From the NCBI RefSeq assembly GCF_005405585.1, contig NZ_BJEQ01000015.1, forward strand, positions 43,316 to 107,315: a DNA stretch of 64,000 nucleotides, written 5' to 3'. The stretch comes from Agarivorans sp. Toyoura001. GTDB lineage: Bacteria; Pseudomonadota; Gammaproteobacteria; Enterobacterales; Celerinatantimonadaceae. Below, in pieces: positions 27,118-37,244 of the stretch. The stretch's first letter is position 1. Every line of letters begins with the position of its first letter. The translations under genes and the position numbers were made by a program. The notes under the pieces were generated by a model that saw only the letters and a program-made list of their open reading frames with translations, did no database searches and was not told the origin of the DNA.

Positions 27118-28287
27118 TTAGTTGCTTAGAGCTTGGCGATAGTAGTGAATCGCCTGCTCTGGCTCGTCTAACTGTCTGTGTACTTCCGCTAAGCCTTGGT
27201 AACACTGGCTGTTTGGTGCTAGCTTTATGCTTTGTTCAAAGCGCTCTTTAGCTTCGCTCCATTGTTGTTGCTGGCTGTGTAATTGACCAATCAAACACTG
27301 CAAGTCGGCATTATTCGGGTGTTTGCGGATTAAGCCCGTTAACTGCTGCAACAGTGGGTGAGGATCGCTTAATTTCAACTCAGCTGCCACTTCAAGTAAT
27401 TCAATATCAGCATGTCGATTTAACAAATCCCCCAGCAGTTGGTAAGCGGCTGCATTGTCTCCCGAGGTAATCAAGGCGCGGCAAGCGGCGGCGGCAATCG
27501 TCATTTGTTTCTTTTGCTTACGCGGCATGCCATTCCAGTGAGTCGCTACCGCATCAGAGCCTTGGCTATTGGCCAACTCTAAGAATAAACTCTTATAAGC
27601 TTCAGATAACTCACTTTGGTAGTGCTGGTTATCGATTAACCCCGCCTTGTTTGCTAACGGTAACAAATCGATATAACGCTGCCATAAACCCAGGGCGGGG
27701 AATATGCTCATTTGCATGCGCTTGATTGCTGCTTGTTTCAAATTGTCGTGCGGTAGCTGCTCAATACTGGATAGCGCAGCACTGTAATTTTGCTGTTTAA
27801 GTTGTAAGCGTGCTTGAGTAATTAACACCGCAGAATCGTTATTGGTAAGTCGAGTAGCTTGCTCTAAATACTTATCACGCTTTTTATCTTGCCCTTGTTC
27901 TTGGGCCGCTTCTGCAGCCGTTAAGTAGTTTAGCGCTGGCGCATCACTATACGTAGCGGCTTTACTTACCAGCTTTTCAGCGTGCTGATAATCACCGCGC
28001 ATCATCGCTAGCATGCCTTGCTGCGTATGATTAATCGCTTTTTGCTTACGGCGATGTCCCCACCATGCTCCACTGCGTGAAAAGCTTAGCCATAACCAGC
28101 GGGCTAGCCATAAACTCAGCAGCAATACACAAAAGCAAATAAAGCTTAGGAATAACGCGCTGGTGACCGACATTTCTATGGTGTAGTTATCAAAGGCAAT
28201 CAGTACGTAGCCTTTGTTACCCGCTAGCTGTGGGCCAAGGGCTAGGCCTATGGCTATACAGACTAGAAGAATCAGAATTTTAAACAT
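27118..28287 (-). CDS. hemY: HemY, TPR membrane protein of the hemCDXY cluster
   Basis: A 389-residue inner-membrane protein with two N-terminal hydrophobic segments (about 2-20 and 40-65) and a long TPR-type helical region facing the cytoplasm or periplasm. TPR-like repeats are visible around QGMLAMMRGDYQHAEKLVSKAA, ADLQCLIGQLHSQQQQWSEA and NSQCYQGLAEVHRQLDEPEQ. This is the proteobacterial HemY and not protoporphyrinogen oxidase; its exact role is unsettled, though it is linked to heme or coproporphyrin handling. The start overlaps the hemX stop by one base. Confidence 0.9.
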   Translation of the reverse strand: MFKILILLVCIAIGLALGPQLAGNKGYVLIAFDNYTIEMSVTSALFLSFICFCVLLLSLWLARWLWLSFSRSGAWWGHRRKQKAINHTQQGMLAMMRGDYQHAEKLVSKAATYSDAPALNYLTAAEAAQEQGQDKKRDKYLEQATRLTNNDSAVLITQARLQLKQQNYSAALSSIEQLPHDNLKQAAIKRMQMSIFPALGLWQRYIDLLPLANKAGLIDNQHYQSELSEAYKSLFLELANSQGSDAVATHWNGMPRKQKKQMTIAAAACRALITSGDNAAAYQLLGDLLNRHADIELLEVAAELKLSDPHPLLQQLTGLIRKHPNNADLQCLIGQLHSQQQQWSEAKERFEQSIKLAPNSQCYQGLAEVHRQLDEPEQAIHYYRQALSN

Positions 28288-29462
28288 TACTCGGCTCCTT
28301 CAAGTGAAGGTATTAACCGTTGTTGGCGTTCTTTAATCGCTTGTTCGGCAGCGCCTAAGCTACTTAATTGTTCGGGTAGCTTATCTACAATATCTAATTG
28401 TTGGAGCTGTTTTAAATCTTCAACCATCGCTTGGGCTTGGGTATTTTGAATAAAGAACTCACTCACCCATTGCTCGGCTCGTTGCAACTTGGCTTTAAAC
28501 AGTTCGCCCTGTGAGCGGAATAGAGCTTGTTCGGCTTGCTGTAGTTGTAGCTTAAGGTTCTCTTTTAAATACCAAGCATGTTGAGGCTCAATTAAGGCTT
28601 CAACTTGGCCATCACGGCGGCGTACTGTGATAAAGTTTTCGCTAAATTTGCGCCAGCTTTTGCTTAGGTTGTCTTGCCAGTCTGCACTATCTGCACTTAA
28701 GTCATTGTCTTGTTGCTCTACCACCTCGGGTAATTCAATCTCGGCCAACTGTAGGCTTTCAGCTTGTTGCAAAATGCTTTCTAGTCTAAACGCGATACCT
28801 TCTTTGTCGACTAAAGGCACCCCTTTTAGTAATTGCACATCATTGTTTATTGCTCGGCGTAACGGCAGTAAATGTGGGTCGTCTGCATTATTAATACTGT
28901 TATCGGCTTCTAGCAACAAAGCGATGGCGGTGGCGGGATCTTGTTCTAGCCACAGTTTATTGGCTGCTAATTGCAGTAGGTAGCTGGCTTCGTTTAGTCG
29001 CCAGTGGTTGGCGTCTTTAATATTCAATAGCGCCAATTGACGCTCGATGGTTTTGCGATTCTGTTCGGTAAGTTCTAACTGGGCTTTTAAGGCCGCCATG
29101 GCCTGATTTTGGCCACTCACTTGTTGTTCAATGTTAGTGAGTTGGTTTTTGTTGTTGGTTTGCGCACTCAGTAAGTTTTGTTCTTTGGCTTGCAGGCTAG
29201 TTTTCAAGAGTTGTAGTTGAGTATCAGCATGCTCTCTAAATTGGTGGCCATGCCAGTACAAACCAATGGCGATACTGACACTGAGAATAATCGCCACAAT
29301 GGCTAAAATCTTTGCCGTTTTATCGGTTTTAGCGGCTGGTTGTTTATTTTGGACAGGGGCACTGGCAGCTGGCTCGTTGGCAGTGGTTGTTTCTGTAGCA
29401 CTCTTAGAATCGCTAGGATTGGTAGCCTTTGTTTGACTATCTGATTGTTTATTTTTGGTCAT
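28287..29462 (-). CDS. hemX: HemX, membrane-anchored coiled-coil protein
   Basis: A 391-residue protein with a Ser/Thr/Ala-rich cytoplasmic N-terminus (about 1-45), one membrane helix (about 51-70) and a long periplasmic part. The part after the helix is strongly coiled-coil (residues about 75-150), then helical. It was annotated as a uroporphyrinogen methyltransferase-like protein, but no SAM-binding motif is seen, as is usual for HemX. I choose the second ATG (29462) because AAGGA then sits six bases upstream; the first ATG abuts that site. It overlaps the hemD 3' end. Confidence 0.9.
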   Translation of the reverse strand: MTKNKQSDSQTKATNPSDSKSATETTTANEPAASAPVQNKQPAAKTDKTAKILAIVAIILSVSIAIGLYWHGHQFREHADTQLQLLKTSLQAKEQNLLSAQTNNKNQLTNIEQQVSGQNQAMAALKAQLELTEQNRKTIERQLALLNIKDANHWRLNEASYLLQLAANKLWLEQDPATAIALLLEADNSINNADDPHLLPLRRAINNDVQLLKGVPLVDKEGIAFRLESILQQAESLQLAEIELPEVVEQQDNDLSADSADWQDNLSKSWRKFSENFITVRRRDGQVEALIEPQHAWYLKENLKLQLQQAEQALFRSQGELFKAKLQRAEQWVSEFFIQNTQAQAMVEDLKQLQQLDIVDKLPEQLSSLGAAEQAIKERQQRLIPSLEGAE

Positions 29463-30219
29463 TTTCATTCCTTGCAGATGACTGTATTCGCGCCAAAGCG
29501 TCGATACAAGCCTTATCTGATGCGCCGTCGCACAACACTATGTGCATAAAACCCAAACTTTTAGCATACTCAAGCAAACGCTCACTCGGCACCAACAATG
29601 TGGTCTGTTTAAGCCAAGTCAACTGCTGTGACTTACTCATAAGGGTAGTTAGGTGTTTCAATATTTCACCACTAGTAGCCACAATAGTGTTGATCTGTGA
29701 CCGCCATTGTTCAAGTTGTTGCCAAGAATAATTGAGCAAATGGCGTTGATAACAGGTGAGATAATTAACGGTAATTTGCTGCCTTTGCAGCTGTTCAGCG
29801 AGCCACTCTCGGCCGTGTTGGCCACGCAAAATATGCGCATGTTGAATGCCATTCAGTTGAGATTCGATGAGCTGCAGCATGCCTTCGCTATCTTGGCGGT
29901 TGGGGACTAAGGCGTTTACCCCATATTGTTGCCAGCATTCAGCTGTCGCTTTACCTACTGCTAAATACTGGCAATGGCTTGGCCAAATACGGCCTTGCTG
30001 TTGGAGGTGGTGCTGGCATGATTCTACAGCGTATTGGCTCACCGCAATAATAAGCGTGGAAGGCGTAGCGTGTTCTAATCGCGGTATCAGTGAAGTGAGT
30101 TCATCGCTTGGTTTAATTTCAAGCATTGGCGCAGCACTCACGCTAAAGCCTTTCGCCTCTAGCGCTGTTACACAACGTTGATTATGCGGCTGAGGCCGCG
30201 TAACAAGTATCTGCACCAA
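29449..30219 (-). CDS. hemD: Uroporphyrinogen-III synthase
   Basis: Closes and inverts ring D of hydroxymethylbilane to give uroporphyrinogen III. The 256-residue sequence is divergent, as normal for HemD, but keeps ILVTRPQPHNQRCVTALEAKGFSV at the start, YLAVGKATAECWQQYGVNALVPNRQDSEGML, and IVATSGEILKHLTTLM with LLVPSERLLEYAKSLGF. It lies nine bases after hemC and overlaps hemX, so the four genes form one leftward operon. Confidence 0.93.
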   Translation of the reverse strand: MVQILVTRPQPHNQRCVTALEAKGFSVSAAPMLEIKPSDELTSLIPRLEHATPSTLIIAVSQYAVESCQHHLQQQGRIWPSHCQYLAVGKATAECWQQYGVNALVPNRQDSEGMLQLIESQLNGIQHAHILRGQHGREWLAEQLQRQQITVNYLTCYQRHLLNYSWQQLEQWRSQINTIVATSGEILKHLTTLMSKSQQLTWLKQTTLLVPSERLLEYAKSLGFMHIVLCDGASDKACIDALARIQSSARNENDQK

Positions 30220-30227
30220 TAATCCTC

Positions 30228-31160
30228 TTACTGCTGTTGATAAACCGCCTGTAAAATAGGCGCAGCGCCGGCATCCAATAATTGCTCAGCCAAGTTCAAG
30301 CCTAGCTGTTCAGCATCACTACTGGCACCGCGAATTTGCTTTTCTATTACTTTAGAGCCATCAACTGCCCCGACTAAGCCACGTACAAACAGTTGCTCTC
30401 CTTCTAGTTCGGCGTAACAGCCAATAGGAACTTGGCATCCACCTTCTAGGCGACGGTTCATGGCGCGCTCTGCTGCTACTCGTGCTGCGGTCGCGTTATG
30501 GTTTAAAGGTTTAAGCAATTCCAGTAAGGTTTGATCGTTGCTTCTACATTCAATTCCCACTGCACCTTGGCCGCCTGCAGGTAGTATTTGCTCGGGTGCT
30601 ATAAAAGTACGAATGCGTTCAGCCATTTCTAAACGCAGCAAGCCTGCACTGGCGAGAATAATGGCATCGAATTCGCCAGCATCTAATTTGGCCAGGCGAG
30701 TATTCACGTTACCACGTAAATCTTTAATGGTTATGTCTGGGCGCTGGGCTTTTAGTTGGCATTGGCGACGTAGGCTTGAGGTTCCCACTACTGCGCCTTG
30801 TGGCAAGGCATCAATATTTGAGTATCGATTACTTACAAAGGCATCGCGAGGATCTTCGCGTTCACAAATGCAGTGCAAACCTAAACCTTCGGGGAATTCC
30901 ATCGGTACATCTTTCATCGAATGTACCGCAATATCGGCAAGATCTTCTAACATTGCCACTTCGAGTTCTTTAATGAATAGCCCTTTGCCGCCAATTTTTG
31001 CTAACGGCGTGTCGAGGATTTTGTCACCGCGGGTACTCATGGGAAGCAGTTCTACGATGAGATCTGGATGATGGCGTTCTAATTCGGCCTTTACAAAATG
31101 GGCTTGCCACATAGCTAATGGACTCTTGCGAGTCGCAATTCTCACTTTCTTCACAGACAC
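30228..31160 (-). CDS. hemC: Porphobilinogen deaminase (hydroxymethylbilane synthase)
   Basis: Polymerises four porphobilinogens to hydroxymethylbilane. The 310 residues contain the catalytic D84 in HSMKDVPME, the substrate/cofactor-binding region [17 protein letters not shown], and the dipyrromethane attachment C242 in [13 protein letters not shown], the same number as in E. coli. It heads the leftward hemCDXY operon and is divergent from cyaA, as in enterics and vibrios. Confidence 0.97.
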   Translation of the reverse strand: MSVKKVRIATRKSPLAMWQAHFVKAELERHHPDLIVELLPMSTRGDKILDTPLAKIGGKGLFIKELEVAMLEDLADIAVHSMKDVPMEFPEGLGLHCICEREDPRDAFVSNRYSNIDALPQGAVVGTSSLRRQCQLKAQRPDITIKDLRGNVNTRLAKLDAGEFDAIILASAGLLRLEMAERIRTFIAPEQILPAGGQGAVGIECRSNDQTLLELLKPLNHNATAARVAAERAMNRRLEGGCQVPIGCYAELEGEQLFVRGLVGAVDGSKVIEKQIRGASSDAEQLGLNLAEQLLDAGAAPILQAVYQQQ

Positions 31161-31333
31161 TTACCTCTTTATTTGGTCATCGGATAGTATCACCAGTTAG
31201 TTTTTTGCCCAAGTAGGCATTACCAGCCAGCTATTAAGTAAAACTTTGTTTTAGCTTAGGTCTTAGTGTTTCTAGTTTGTATAAAATATACGCACTAAAA
31301 GTGTGCGTATCTGTTTACCACTATTATACTAAC

Positions 31334-31349
31334 TGTTAAGATGATCACA
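31334..31349. promoter_or_regulatory. CRP (cAMP receptor protein) site upstream of cyaA
   Basis: TGTTA-AGATGA-TCACA matches the CRP consensus TGTGA-N6-TCACA at 9 of 10 fixed positions with the correct 6-base spacer. It lies 60 bases before the cyaA start codon, in the hemC/cyaA divergent region. In E. coli CRP represses cyaA from such a site, so negative feedback on cAMP synthesis is the likely role. Confidence 0.7.
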
Positions 31350-31409
31350 CTTTAGTGATATCTAAATTACATTCAATAATAACGCTTAGAGCGCCAGGTA
31401 GCCCAAACT

Positions 31410-33884
31410 TTGCAAGATACTATTGCCTCTCTACTGGAGAAGGCTACTCGAACTAATCAACACCGTAAGCAGCTGGCATTACAAACCATGCCTGCCGCTG
31501 TGCAGCAGGTTTTTGAACTGCTGCCATCGATGTTGCATTATTCGCACCCTTGCATACCTGGATTTATTGAAGGTGACGTACCCAGCGGTGTATGCCAGTT
31601 TGAGCCTAGTGCTCGTCATGCTATCTATTTGCAACAACACTTTTTGTGTAGCCCTGAGCAGCCTAAACAATGCGAGATTTTGGGCCTTTACTCTATGGGC
31701 AGCACGGCCACGGTAGGACAAACCGAATCTTCTGATTTAGATATTTGGGTATGTCACGATACCGAGCTCGCCTGCGAGCGAGTGGCCTTACTTACCGAAA
31801 AATGTGAGCAAATTAGCTCTTGGGCTGCCCACCAAGGGGTAGAGCTGAATTTCTTCATGGTAGAAGAAAATCAGTTTAAAACGGGCTCAATTAGCGAGTT
31901 ATCTAAAGATAATTGCGGCAGTGCCCAACATTTATTATTGCTCGACGAGTTTTACCGTACCGCCTTGCCGCTTGCGGGTAAGCAGTTGGTATGGTTTGCA
32001 GTGCCTAGTGAGTTAGAGCAAAGCTACGATAGCTTTGTACAACAGCAGTTTGAGTTAGGCGTATTTAACCATGAGCAATGGTTAGATTTAGGTGGCTTAG
32101 ACACCATTCCTGCTGAAGAGTATTTTGGCTCGGGTTTGTGGCAGTTGTACAAGGGTATTGATTCCCCGTACAAAGCGGTGCTTAAAACCATGTTAATGGA
32201 AGCCTACTCGGCCGATTATCCAAAACCGAGTTTACTGGCGGTAGAAGCCAAGCGCTTAATGCAACAGGGCCAAGAGTTTGGCTTAGAGCAAGATGCCTAT
32301 TACTTAATGCTGAGCAAAGTGACCCAGTATCTTGAGTCGATAGAAGATCACGCGCGACTCGATTTGGTGCGTCGCTGCTTTTATCTAAAAAATTGCGAAT
32401 GTAGCCCTCTGCCGAGTGACTTGTTAGATGTTCGCTCGCTGACTTGGCAACAGCGTTTTATGGCGAAGCTTGTAAAACAGTGGAAATGGCCTCAACAAAA
32501 AATTGAGCACCTTAATTTACGTAGAGCCTGGAAGGTACAAGACGTACGCCAAGCGCACAGTGAATTACTCGACGCCTTAATGTTGAGCTATCGAAACTTG
32601 ATTCGTTTTGCGCGTCGTAACGATATTAGTGAATCCATCAACCCGGAAGACATTGGTATATTGTCGCGTAAGTTATATGCGGCATTTGAAAGCTTGCCGG
32701 GCAAAGTCACGCTGATTAACCCGCAGATATCACCTGATTTATCTGAACCAAACTTAAGCTTTATTCATGTAGAAAAAGGCCGTAGCACAGCTGAAGGCTG
32801 GTATATCTACAAGCAGCCATTAACGGGTTTAGCCATTGTTGGTCAACCGCCCTTAGAACATGCTACTTATGTGTCTAAATTGGTGGCGTGGAGCTATTTC
32901 AATCAGCTTAAAACCGACCAAACTCAACTGAGTTTGCATCGACATAATGGCGACTTACATCTCGAAACCTTAAACCAATTTGCCGAAGATTTACGCCGTG
33001 CCTTTCCGGTGAACGTAGATGCCGCCAGTAACTTAGCTCTCACTCGCCCCTGCGAAATTCGTCACTTGGGTGTCTTTATCAATTTAGAGAAAGATCCTAC
33101 CTCCAACTGGGGCGGTAAGGTGATTGAGTTTGATGCTATCTCTACCGATGTATTTAGCTTTGGCCGCGACTCAGATTGTTTAGTTGGCTCGGTAGATTTA
33201 GTGTATCGCAATACTTGGAATGAAATTCGGACTCTGCATTTTTCCGGTGATAGCGCCGTGGTAGATGCATTGACTACTATTTTGGGCAAAATGCACCGTG
33301 ACGCTAATATCCCTGAGCATATCGATGTATTTTGTTATGCCGAAAACCTACGCGAACAAATTGGCGCTAACTTTAAGCAGTTGTTGGTAGAGAGTATAAA
33401 AAGCCGCTTACAACCTTTAGATAAACGCATTGTTAAAACCATTGTATTGGGCAGCGACAAATACGGTTTGTTTATTGAAGACCGCGGTGTATCGGTTAAG
33501 AAACTGGAGAACGGCGTAGAGTTTTACCGCCAGCTTTCTAATAATAAGTTACAGCGCTTGCCCTTGCAGTTAAATGCCGGCAATACTAAAAAAGTGCCTA
33601 ATGTTGTAGAAGCGCATGCCAGTGAAGGCTTAGTGCAGTATTTCTTCGAGAATCTAGAAAATGGTTTTAACATCTATATCGTAGATGAGCACAACCGCAT
33701 TGAAATGTATCAAGACTTTGAAGGCAGTAAAGAAGAGTTGGTGCAGGGCATTAATCGCTTCTACACCTCTTCACGTGAGCAATATGGTACTCGCCATGAA
33801 GTAATAAACTTTAACTTGCCACAGTTCTACGACATTGTTGCTATCGAAGGCCAATGGCAAGTTGAGTCTTACCGCAGTAGCTAG
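31410..33884 (+). CDS. cyaA: Class I adenylate cyclase
   Basis: Makes cAMP for CRP. The 824 residues (E. coli 848) comprise an N-terminal catalytic half with the nucleotidyltransferase motif GST (97-99) followed by DLDIW (D109 and D111), and a C-terminal regulatory half that senses the sugar phosphotransferase system. The start is TTG at 31410, with AGGT ten bases upstream. The non-ATG start of cyaA is shared with E. coli, where it limits expression. It is divergent from hemC and converges on cyaY with three bases between the stops. Confidence 0.97.
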   Translation: MQDTIASLLEKATRTNQHRKQLALQTMPAAVQQVFELLPSMLHYSHPCIPGFIEGDVPSGVCQFEPSARHAIYLQQHFLCSPEQPKQCEILGLYSMGSTATVGQTESSDLDIWVCHDTELACERVALLTEKCEQISSWAAHQGVELNFFMVEENQFKTGSISELSKDNCGSAQHLLLLDEFYRTALPLAGKQLVWFAVPSELEQSYDSFVQQQFELGVFNHEQWLDLGGLDTIPAEEYFGSGLWQLYKGIDSPYKAVLKTMLMEAYSADYPKPSLLAVEAKRLMQQGQEFGLEQDAYYLMLSKVTQYLESIEDHARLDLVRRCFYLKNCECSPLPSDLLDVRSLTWQQRFMAKLVKQWKWPQQKIEHLNLRRAWKVQDVRQAHSELLDALMLSYRNLIRFARRNDISESINPEDIGILSRKLYAAFESLPGKVTLINPQISPDLSEPNLSFIHVEKGRSTAEGWYIYKQPLTGLAIVGQPPLEHATYVSKLVAWSYFNQLKTDQTQLSLHRHNGDLHLETLNQFAEDLRRAFPVNVDAASNLALTRPCEIRHLGVFINLEKDPTSNWGGKVIEFDAISTDVFSFGRDSDCLVGSVDLVYRNTWNEIRTLHFSGDSAVVDALTTILGKMHRDANIPEHIDVFCYAENLREQIGANFKQLLVESIKSRLQPLDKRIVKTIVLGSDKYGLFIEDRGVSVKKLENGVEFYRQLSNNKLQRLPLQLNAGNTKKVPNVVEAHASEGLVQYFFENLENGFNIYIVDEHNRIEMYQDFEGSKEELVQGINRFYTSSREQYGTRHEVINFNLPQFYDIVAIEGQWQVESYRSS

Positions 33885-33887
33885 CGC

Positions 33888-34208
33888 TTAATCAAAGCTT
33901 AACTGTTCGCCACTTTGCTTGGTGATTGATTCCACCAAAAACGACCAAAATTCCACGCCACTTCTATTACATATCCACTGCTGTTCAGTTTCATGCCATT
34001 CGAAATGGAAACCACCAAACTTAGTGGCTAACCAAAGCTGATGCAAAGGCTCTTGTTTGTTTATCACCATTTTACTGCGGTTTTCGAACTCTAAATTAAG
34101 TACCCCGCCGTTAACATCACACTCAATATCGAAGTCGTCACTGTCCATGGTTTGTTCGATACGTTCAAAGGCTTGGTCTACCATTTGGTGATATTGGCTA
34201 TCATTCAT
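33888..34208 (-). CDS. cyaY: Frataxin homologue CyaY
   Basis: An acidic iron-binding regulator of iron-sulfur cluster assembly. I choose the ATG at 34208, giving 106 residues, the E. coli length, with AGGA eight bases upstream; an ATG at 34217 would abut that site. The frataxin core is clear: the acidic ridge in MDSDDFDIECD, GGVLNLEFENRSKMVINKQ, HQLWLATKFGGFHFEW and WICNRSGVEFWSFL. It is divergent from lptM. Confidence 0.96.
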   Translation of the reverse strand: MNDSQYHQMVDQAFERIEQTMDSDDFDIECDVNGGVLNLEFENRSKMVINKQEPLHQLWLATKFGGFHFEWHETEQQWICNRSGVEFWSFLVESITKQSGEQLSFD

Positions 34209-34288
34209 CACAATCATCCTATCCTATTGCTTTTCTTGCTTCGAATGCGGATTATAGAGGGCATTCAAAAAAGAATCATGGCTTAATC

Positions 34289-34417
34289 ATGAACAAACAA
34301 GCAATCGCCGTTATTTTGCTTAGCATCGGGCTTAGTGCCTGCGGTCAAAAAGGACCGCTTACTCACCCGCAAGCCGCGCCAGAGAGCGCCCCCGAGCAAG
34401 TAACTCCAAGCGAGTAA
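34289..34417 (+). CDS. lptM: LptM (YifL), small lipoprotein of LPS transport
   Basis: A 42-residue prelipoprotein. The signal sequence MNKQAIAVILLSIGLSAC ends in the lipobox LSAC, and the mature protein starts CGQKGPL, the conserved opening of LptM/YifL, which helps oxidative maturation of the LptD outer-membrane translocon. The rest is a short Pro/Glu/Ser tail. The location between cyaY and lysA-dapF matches the cyaA-cyaY-yifL-dapF order of E. coli. The start ATG is at 34289. Confidence 0.93.
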   Translation: MNKQAIAVILLSIGLSACGQKGPLTHPQAAPESAPEQVTPSE

Positions 34418-34445
34418 GCAACGCAACACAATAAAGGACAGATCA

Positions 34446-35699
34446 TTGGATTTTTTTAGTTATCAAAACGAGCAGTTAAACGCTGAACAATGCTCGGTAG
34501 CTGATTTAGCACATACCCACGGTACGCCTCTGTACGTATATTCTCGTGCCACCATCGAACGTCATTGGAAAGCCTTTGACAATGCCGCTGGTGAGCGTCC
34601 ACATTTGATCTGTTATGCCGTTAAAGCCAACTCCAATTTGGCTGTGTTAAACGTGATGGCGCTTATGGGCTCGGGCTTTGATATTGTCTCGGGTGGTGAA
34701 CTCGCACGGGTGATAGAAGCAGGCGGTGATCCGGCTAAAGTGGTGTTTTCTGGCGTAGCAAAAACCGAAGCCGAAATAGCCGATGCGCTTAATCACGGTA
34801 TTTACTGTTTTAATGTTGAGTCTGAGCCTGAGCTCGATCGCATTAGCAGTGTTGCTCAACGCTTAGGTAAAGTAGCGCCCATTTCTCTGCGCATTAACCC
34901 TGATATTGACGCGGGTACGCATCCTTATATCTCTACTGGCCTTAAAGAAAACAAATTTGGGATCGCGATTGAGCGCGCTCCACAAGCTTATGCTTATGCC
35001 ACTAGCCTTAAAGGCTTGAATGTAGTGGGCTTAGATTGCCATATCGGCTCACAACTTACCGAGATAGCGCCTTTTGTAGAGGCGATTGATAAGTTACTGG
35101 CTTTAATCGATCAACTTGCCGAACAAGGCATTGTTATCGAGCACCTCGATGTGGGTGGCGGCTTGGGTGTGAACTACGATGATGAAACACCGCCAGAACC
35201 TGCCGAATACGCGAGTGCATTAGCTGAGCGATTAGGCGAACGTAAACTGAAATTATTGTTCGAACCGGGCCGCGCGATTATGGCTAATGCTGGCATTTTG
35301 GTATCAAAAGTCGAGTTTTTGAAAATGTCGGAAAGTAAAAATTTCGCCATTGTTGATGCCGCAATGAACGATTTATTACGTCCAGCCTTATACAGCGCGT
35401 GGCAGCGTATTGTGCCAGTGATAAAGCGACCAGAGTTAAGCAGCGCCAATTATGATGTTGTAGGCCCTGTGTGTGAAACCGGTGACTTTTTAGGTAAAGA
35501 CCGCGAGTTGGCGATTGAGCAAGGCGATTATATTGCGGTACGTTCAGCAGGAGCATATGGCTTTACTATGAGCTCTAACTATAACTCTCGCTGCCGAGCG
35601 GCTGAGATAATGGTAGATGGCGAAAAAGCTCACTTGGTACGCAAACGTGAACCTTTAGTGTCTCTTTGGGCCGGCGAAACGCTGCTGCCTGAAGGATAA
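34446..35699 (+). CDS. lysA: Diaminopimelate decarboxylase
   Basis: A PLP enzyme making lysine from meso-diaminopimelate. The 417 residues show the PLP lysine K60 in CYAVKANSN, the glycine-rich phosphate loop [23 protein letters not shown], and the dimer-contributed catalytic Cys in [11 protein letters not shown]. The start is TTG at 34446, reading [11 protein letters not shown] as in relatives that use ATG; AGGA lies eight bases upstream. It is placed directly before dapF (4-base gap), whose product is its substrate; in E. coli lysA lies elsewhere. Confidence 0.97.
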   Translation: MDFFSYQNEQLNAEQCSVADLAHTHGTPLYVYSRATIERHWKAFDNAAGERPHLICYAVKANSNLAVLNVMALMGSGFDIVSGGELARVIEAGGDPAKVVFSGVAKTEAEIADALNHGIYCFNVESEPELDRISSVAQRLGKVAPISLRINPDIDAGTHPYISTGLKENKFGIAIERAPQAYAYATSLKGLNVVGLDCHIGSQLTEIAPFVEAIDKLLALIDQLAEQGIVIEHLDVGGGLGVNYDDETPPEPAEYASALAERLGERKLKLLFEPGRAIMANAGILVSKVEFLKMSESKNFAIVDAAMNDLLRPALYSAWQRIVPVIKRPELSSANYDVVGPVCETGDFLGKDRELAIEQGDYIAVRSAGAYGFTMSSNYNSRCRAAEIMVDGEKAHLVRKREPLVSLWAGETLLPEG

Positions 35700-35703
35700 G
35701 CCA

Positions 35704-36534
35704 ATGTTAGTAAACTTTACTAAAATGCACGGCTTGGGGAACGACTTTGTGGTTATCGACAATGTCACCCAAAATGTGTTTTTTAACCAAGAAGTGATTA
35801 GTCGCTTGGCTGATCGCAACTTTGGTATTGGCTTCGATCAATTTTTGGTAGTGGAGCCGCCCTACGACCCTGATCTAGATTTTCATTACCGTATTTTTAA
35901 TGCCGATGGCAGTGAAGTAGAACAATGCGGTAATGGCGCACGTTGCTTTGCCCGCTTTGTAGTGAACAAAGGGCTAACCAATAAACGCAATATTGGGGTA
36001 AGCACCAAGTCTGGCAACATCGTTTTGCACGTAGAGAATGACGGACAAGTGACCGTTAACATGGGCGTGCCGGAGTTTGAACCGAGTAAAGTCCCGTTTC
36101 GTGCTAAAAAGGCCGAAAAAACCTATATTCTTCGTAATGATGAACAAACGGTATTTGCGGGTGTAGTGTCTATGGGCAACCCGCATTGCGTACTTGAAGT
36201 TGATGATGTTAGCCAAGCGCCATTAGAAACCTTAGGTAAAAGCTTAGAGAAACATGATCGCTTCCCGCAAAAAGTTAACGTGGGTTTTAGCCAAATAATC
36301 GATGATAAAAATATTAAGCTGCGGGTATTTGAACGCGGTGTAGGCGAAACCCTTGCTTGTGGCACGGGTGCATGTGCCGCTATGGTGGTGGGTCGCCAAC
36401 AAGGCAAGCTTGCCGAGACAGTGAATGTAGATTTGCCCGGTGGGCGTTTACAAATTCAATGGGCTGGCGAAGGTAAACCGGTGAAAATGACCGGCCCAGC
36501 TACAATGGTTTTTGATGGTCAGGTGCATATATGA
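35704..36534 (+). CDS. dapF: Diaminopimelate epimerase
   Basis: Interconverts LL- and meso-diaminopimelate for lysine and peptidoglycan. The 276 residues keep both catalytic cysteines: C75 in EQCGNGARC and C219 in [10 protein letters not shown], with the FNADGSE and GNPHCV substrate loops. ATGA overlap with the DUF484 gene implies translational coupling. Together with lysA it completes the last two steps to lysine. Confidence 0.98.
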   Translation: MLVNFTKMHGLGNDFVVIDNVTQNVFFNQEVISRLADRNFGIGFDQFLVVEPPYDPDLDFHYRIFNADGSEVEQCGNGARCFARFVVNKGLTNKRNIGVSTKSGNIVLHVENDGQVTVNMGVPEFEPSKVPFRAKKAEKTYILRNDEQTVFAGVVSMGNPHCVLEVDDVSQAPLETLGKSLEKHDRFPQKVNVGFSQIIDDKNIKLRVFERGVGETLACGTGACAAMVVGRQQGKLAETVNVDLPGGRLQIQWAGEGKPVKMTGPATMVFDGQVHI

Positions 36535-37235
36535 GTGAGTTCGATCTTTCGCAACCGCTGTTAATAGATGAAAGCTTGGTGGTCGAGTTCTTGCTCGACA
36601 ACCCCGATTTTTTTGCCCGCCATCCCAGTTTAATTAAACAGCTACGTTTACCGCACAAAGAAAAAGGTGCGGTATCGTTAGTTGAACTACAAGTACAACG
36701 CTTGCGCGATAAAGTACTCAGTTTAGAACAAGAAATTACTGATCTTATGACCGTCGCTAGTCTCAATGAGCGCATTTATCACGTCTACGTTGATCTGCTA
36801 CCTGACTTAATGGCCTGTGATTCTTTTGCCGAATTACAACACCGTTTAAGTCGCGCTTTAGTGGATGACTTAGGTGTCGAGTGTGTATCAATGCGCTTAA
36901 GCCAAAAGTTGTTCAATCTTGAAGAATTGCCAGAAGAATACGGTTTAGAGCATGAGCAAATCGAGCGAATCAGAGTCACTCGTCTTAGCCAGCAACCGCA
37001 TTATTTTGGCCGTATGTCTAAGGGTGAGTTAGCGGTATTATTTGATAATACTGACGACATTGCTTCGGTAGCATTGATGCCTCTGGGTATTAACGCTGAA
37101 CTCGGCTTTTTTATTGCCGCTAGTCGTGACGCCGACCACTATGTGGCTGGTATGGACAGCTTACTGCTAACCCAGTTATGCCAAGTGATTAACAGTTTGC
37201 TATTGCGCCTTGTTCCGTTAAACGCTGAGCAATAA
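36531..37235 (+). CDS. DUF484 protein (YigA-like), GAF-type
   Basis: A 234-residue cytosolic protein of the DUF484 family, equivalent in position to yigA between dapF and xerC. The N-terminal motif [25 protein letters not shown] is the family hallmark. A helical, probably coiled-coil segment follows (about 50-75) and then a GAF-like domain ending SLLLRLVPL. The function is unknown. It overlaps dapF by four bases and precedes xerC by nine, so it is within the same operon. Confidence 0.9.
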   Translation: MSEFDLSQPLLIDESLVVEFLLDNPDFFARHPSLIKQLRLPHKEKGAVSLVELQVQRLRDKVLSLEQEITDLMTVASLNERIYHVYVDLLPDLMACDSFAELQHRLSRALVDDLGVECVSMRLSQKLFNLEELPEEYGLEHEQIERIRVTRLSQQPHYFGRMSKGELAVLFDNTDDIASVALMPLGINAELGFFIAASRDADHYVAGMDSLLLTQLCQVINSLLLRLVPLNAEQ

Positions 37236-37244
37236 AGGCTTCCC

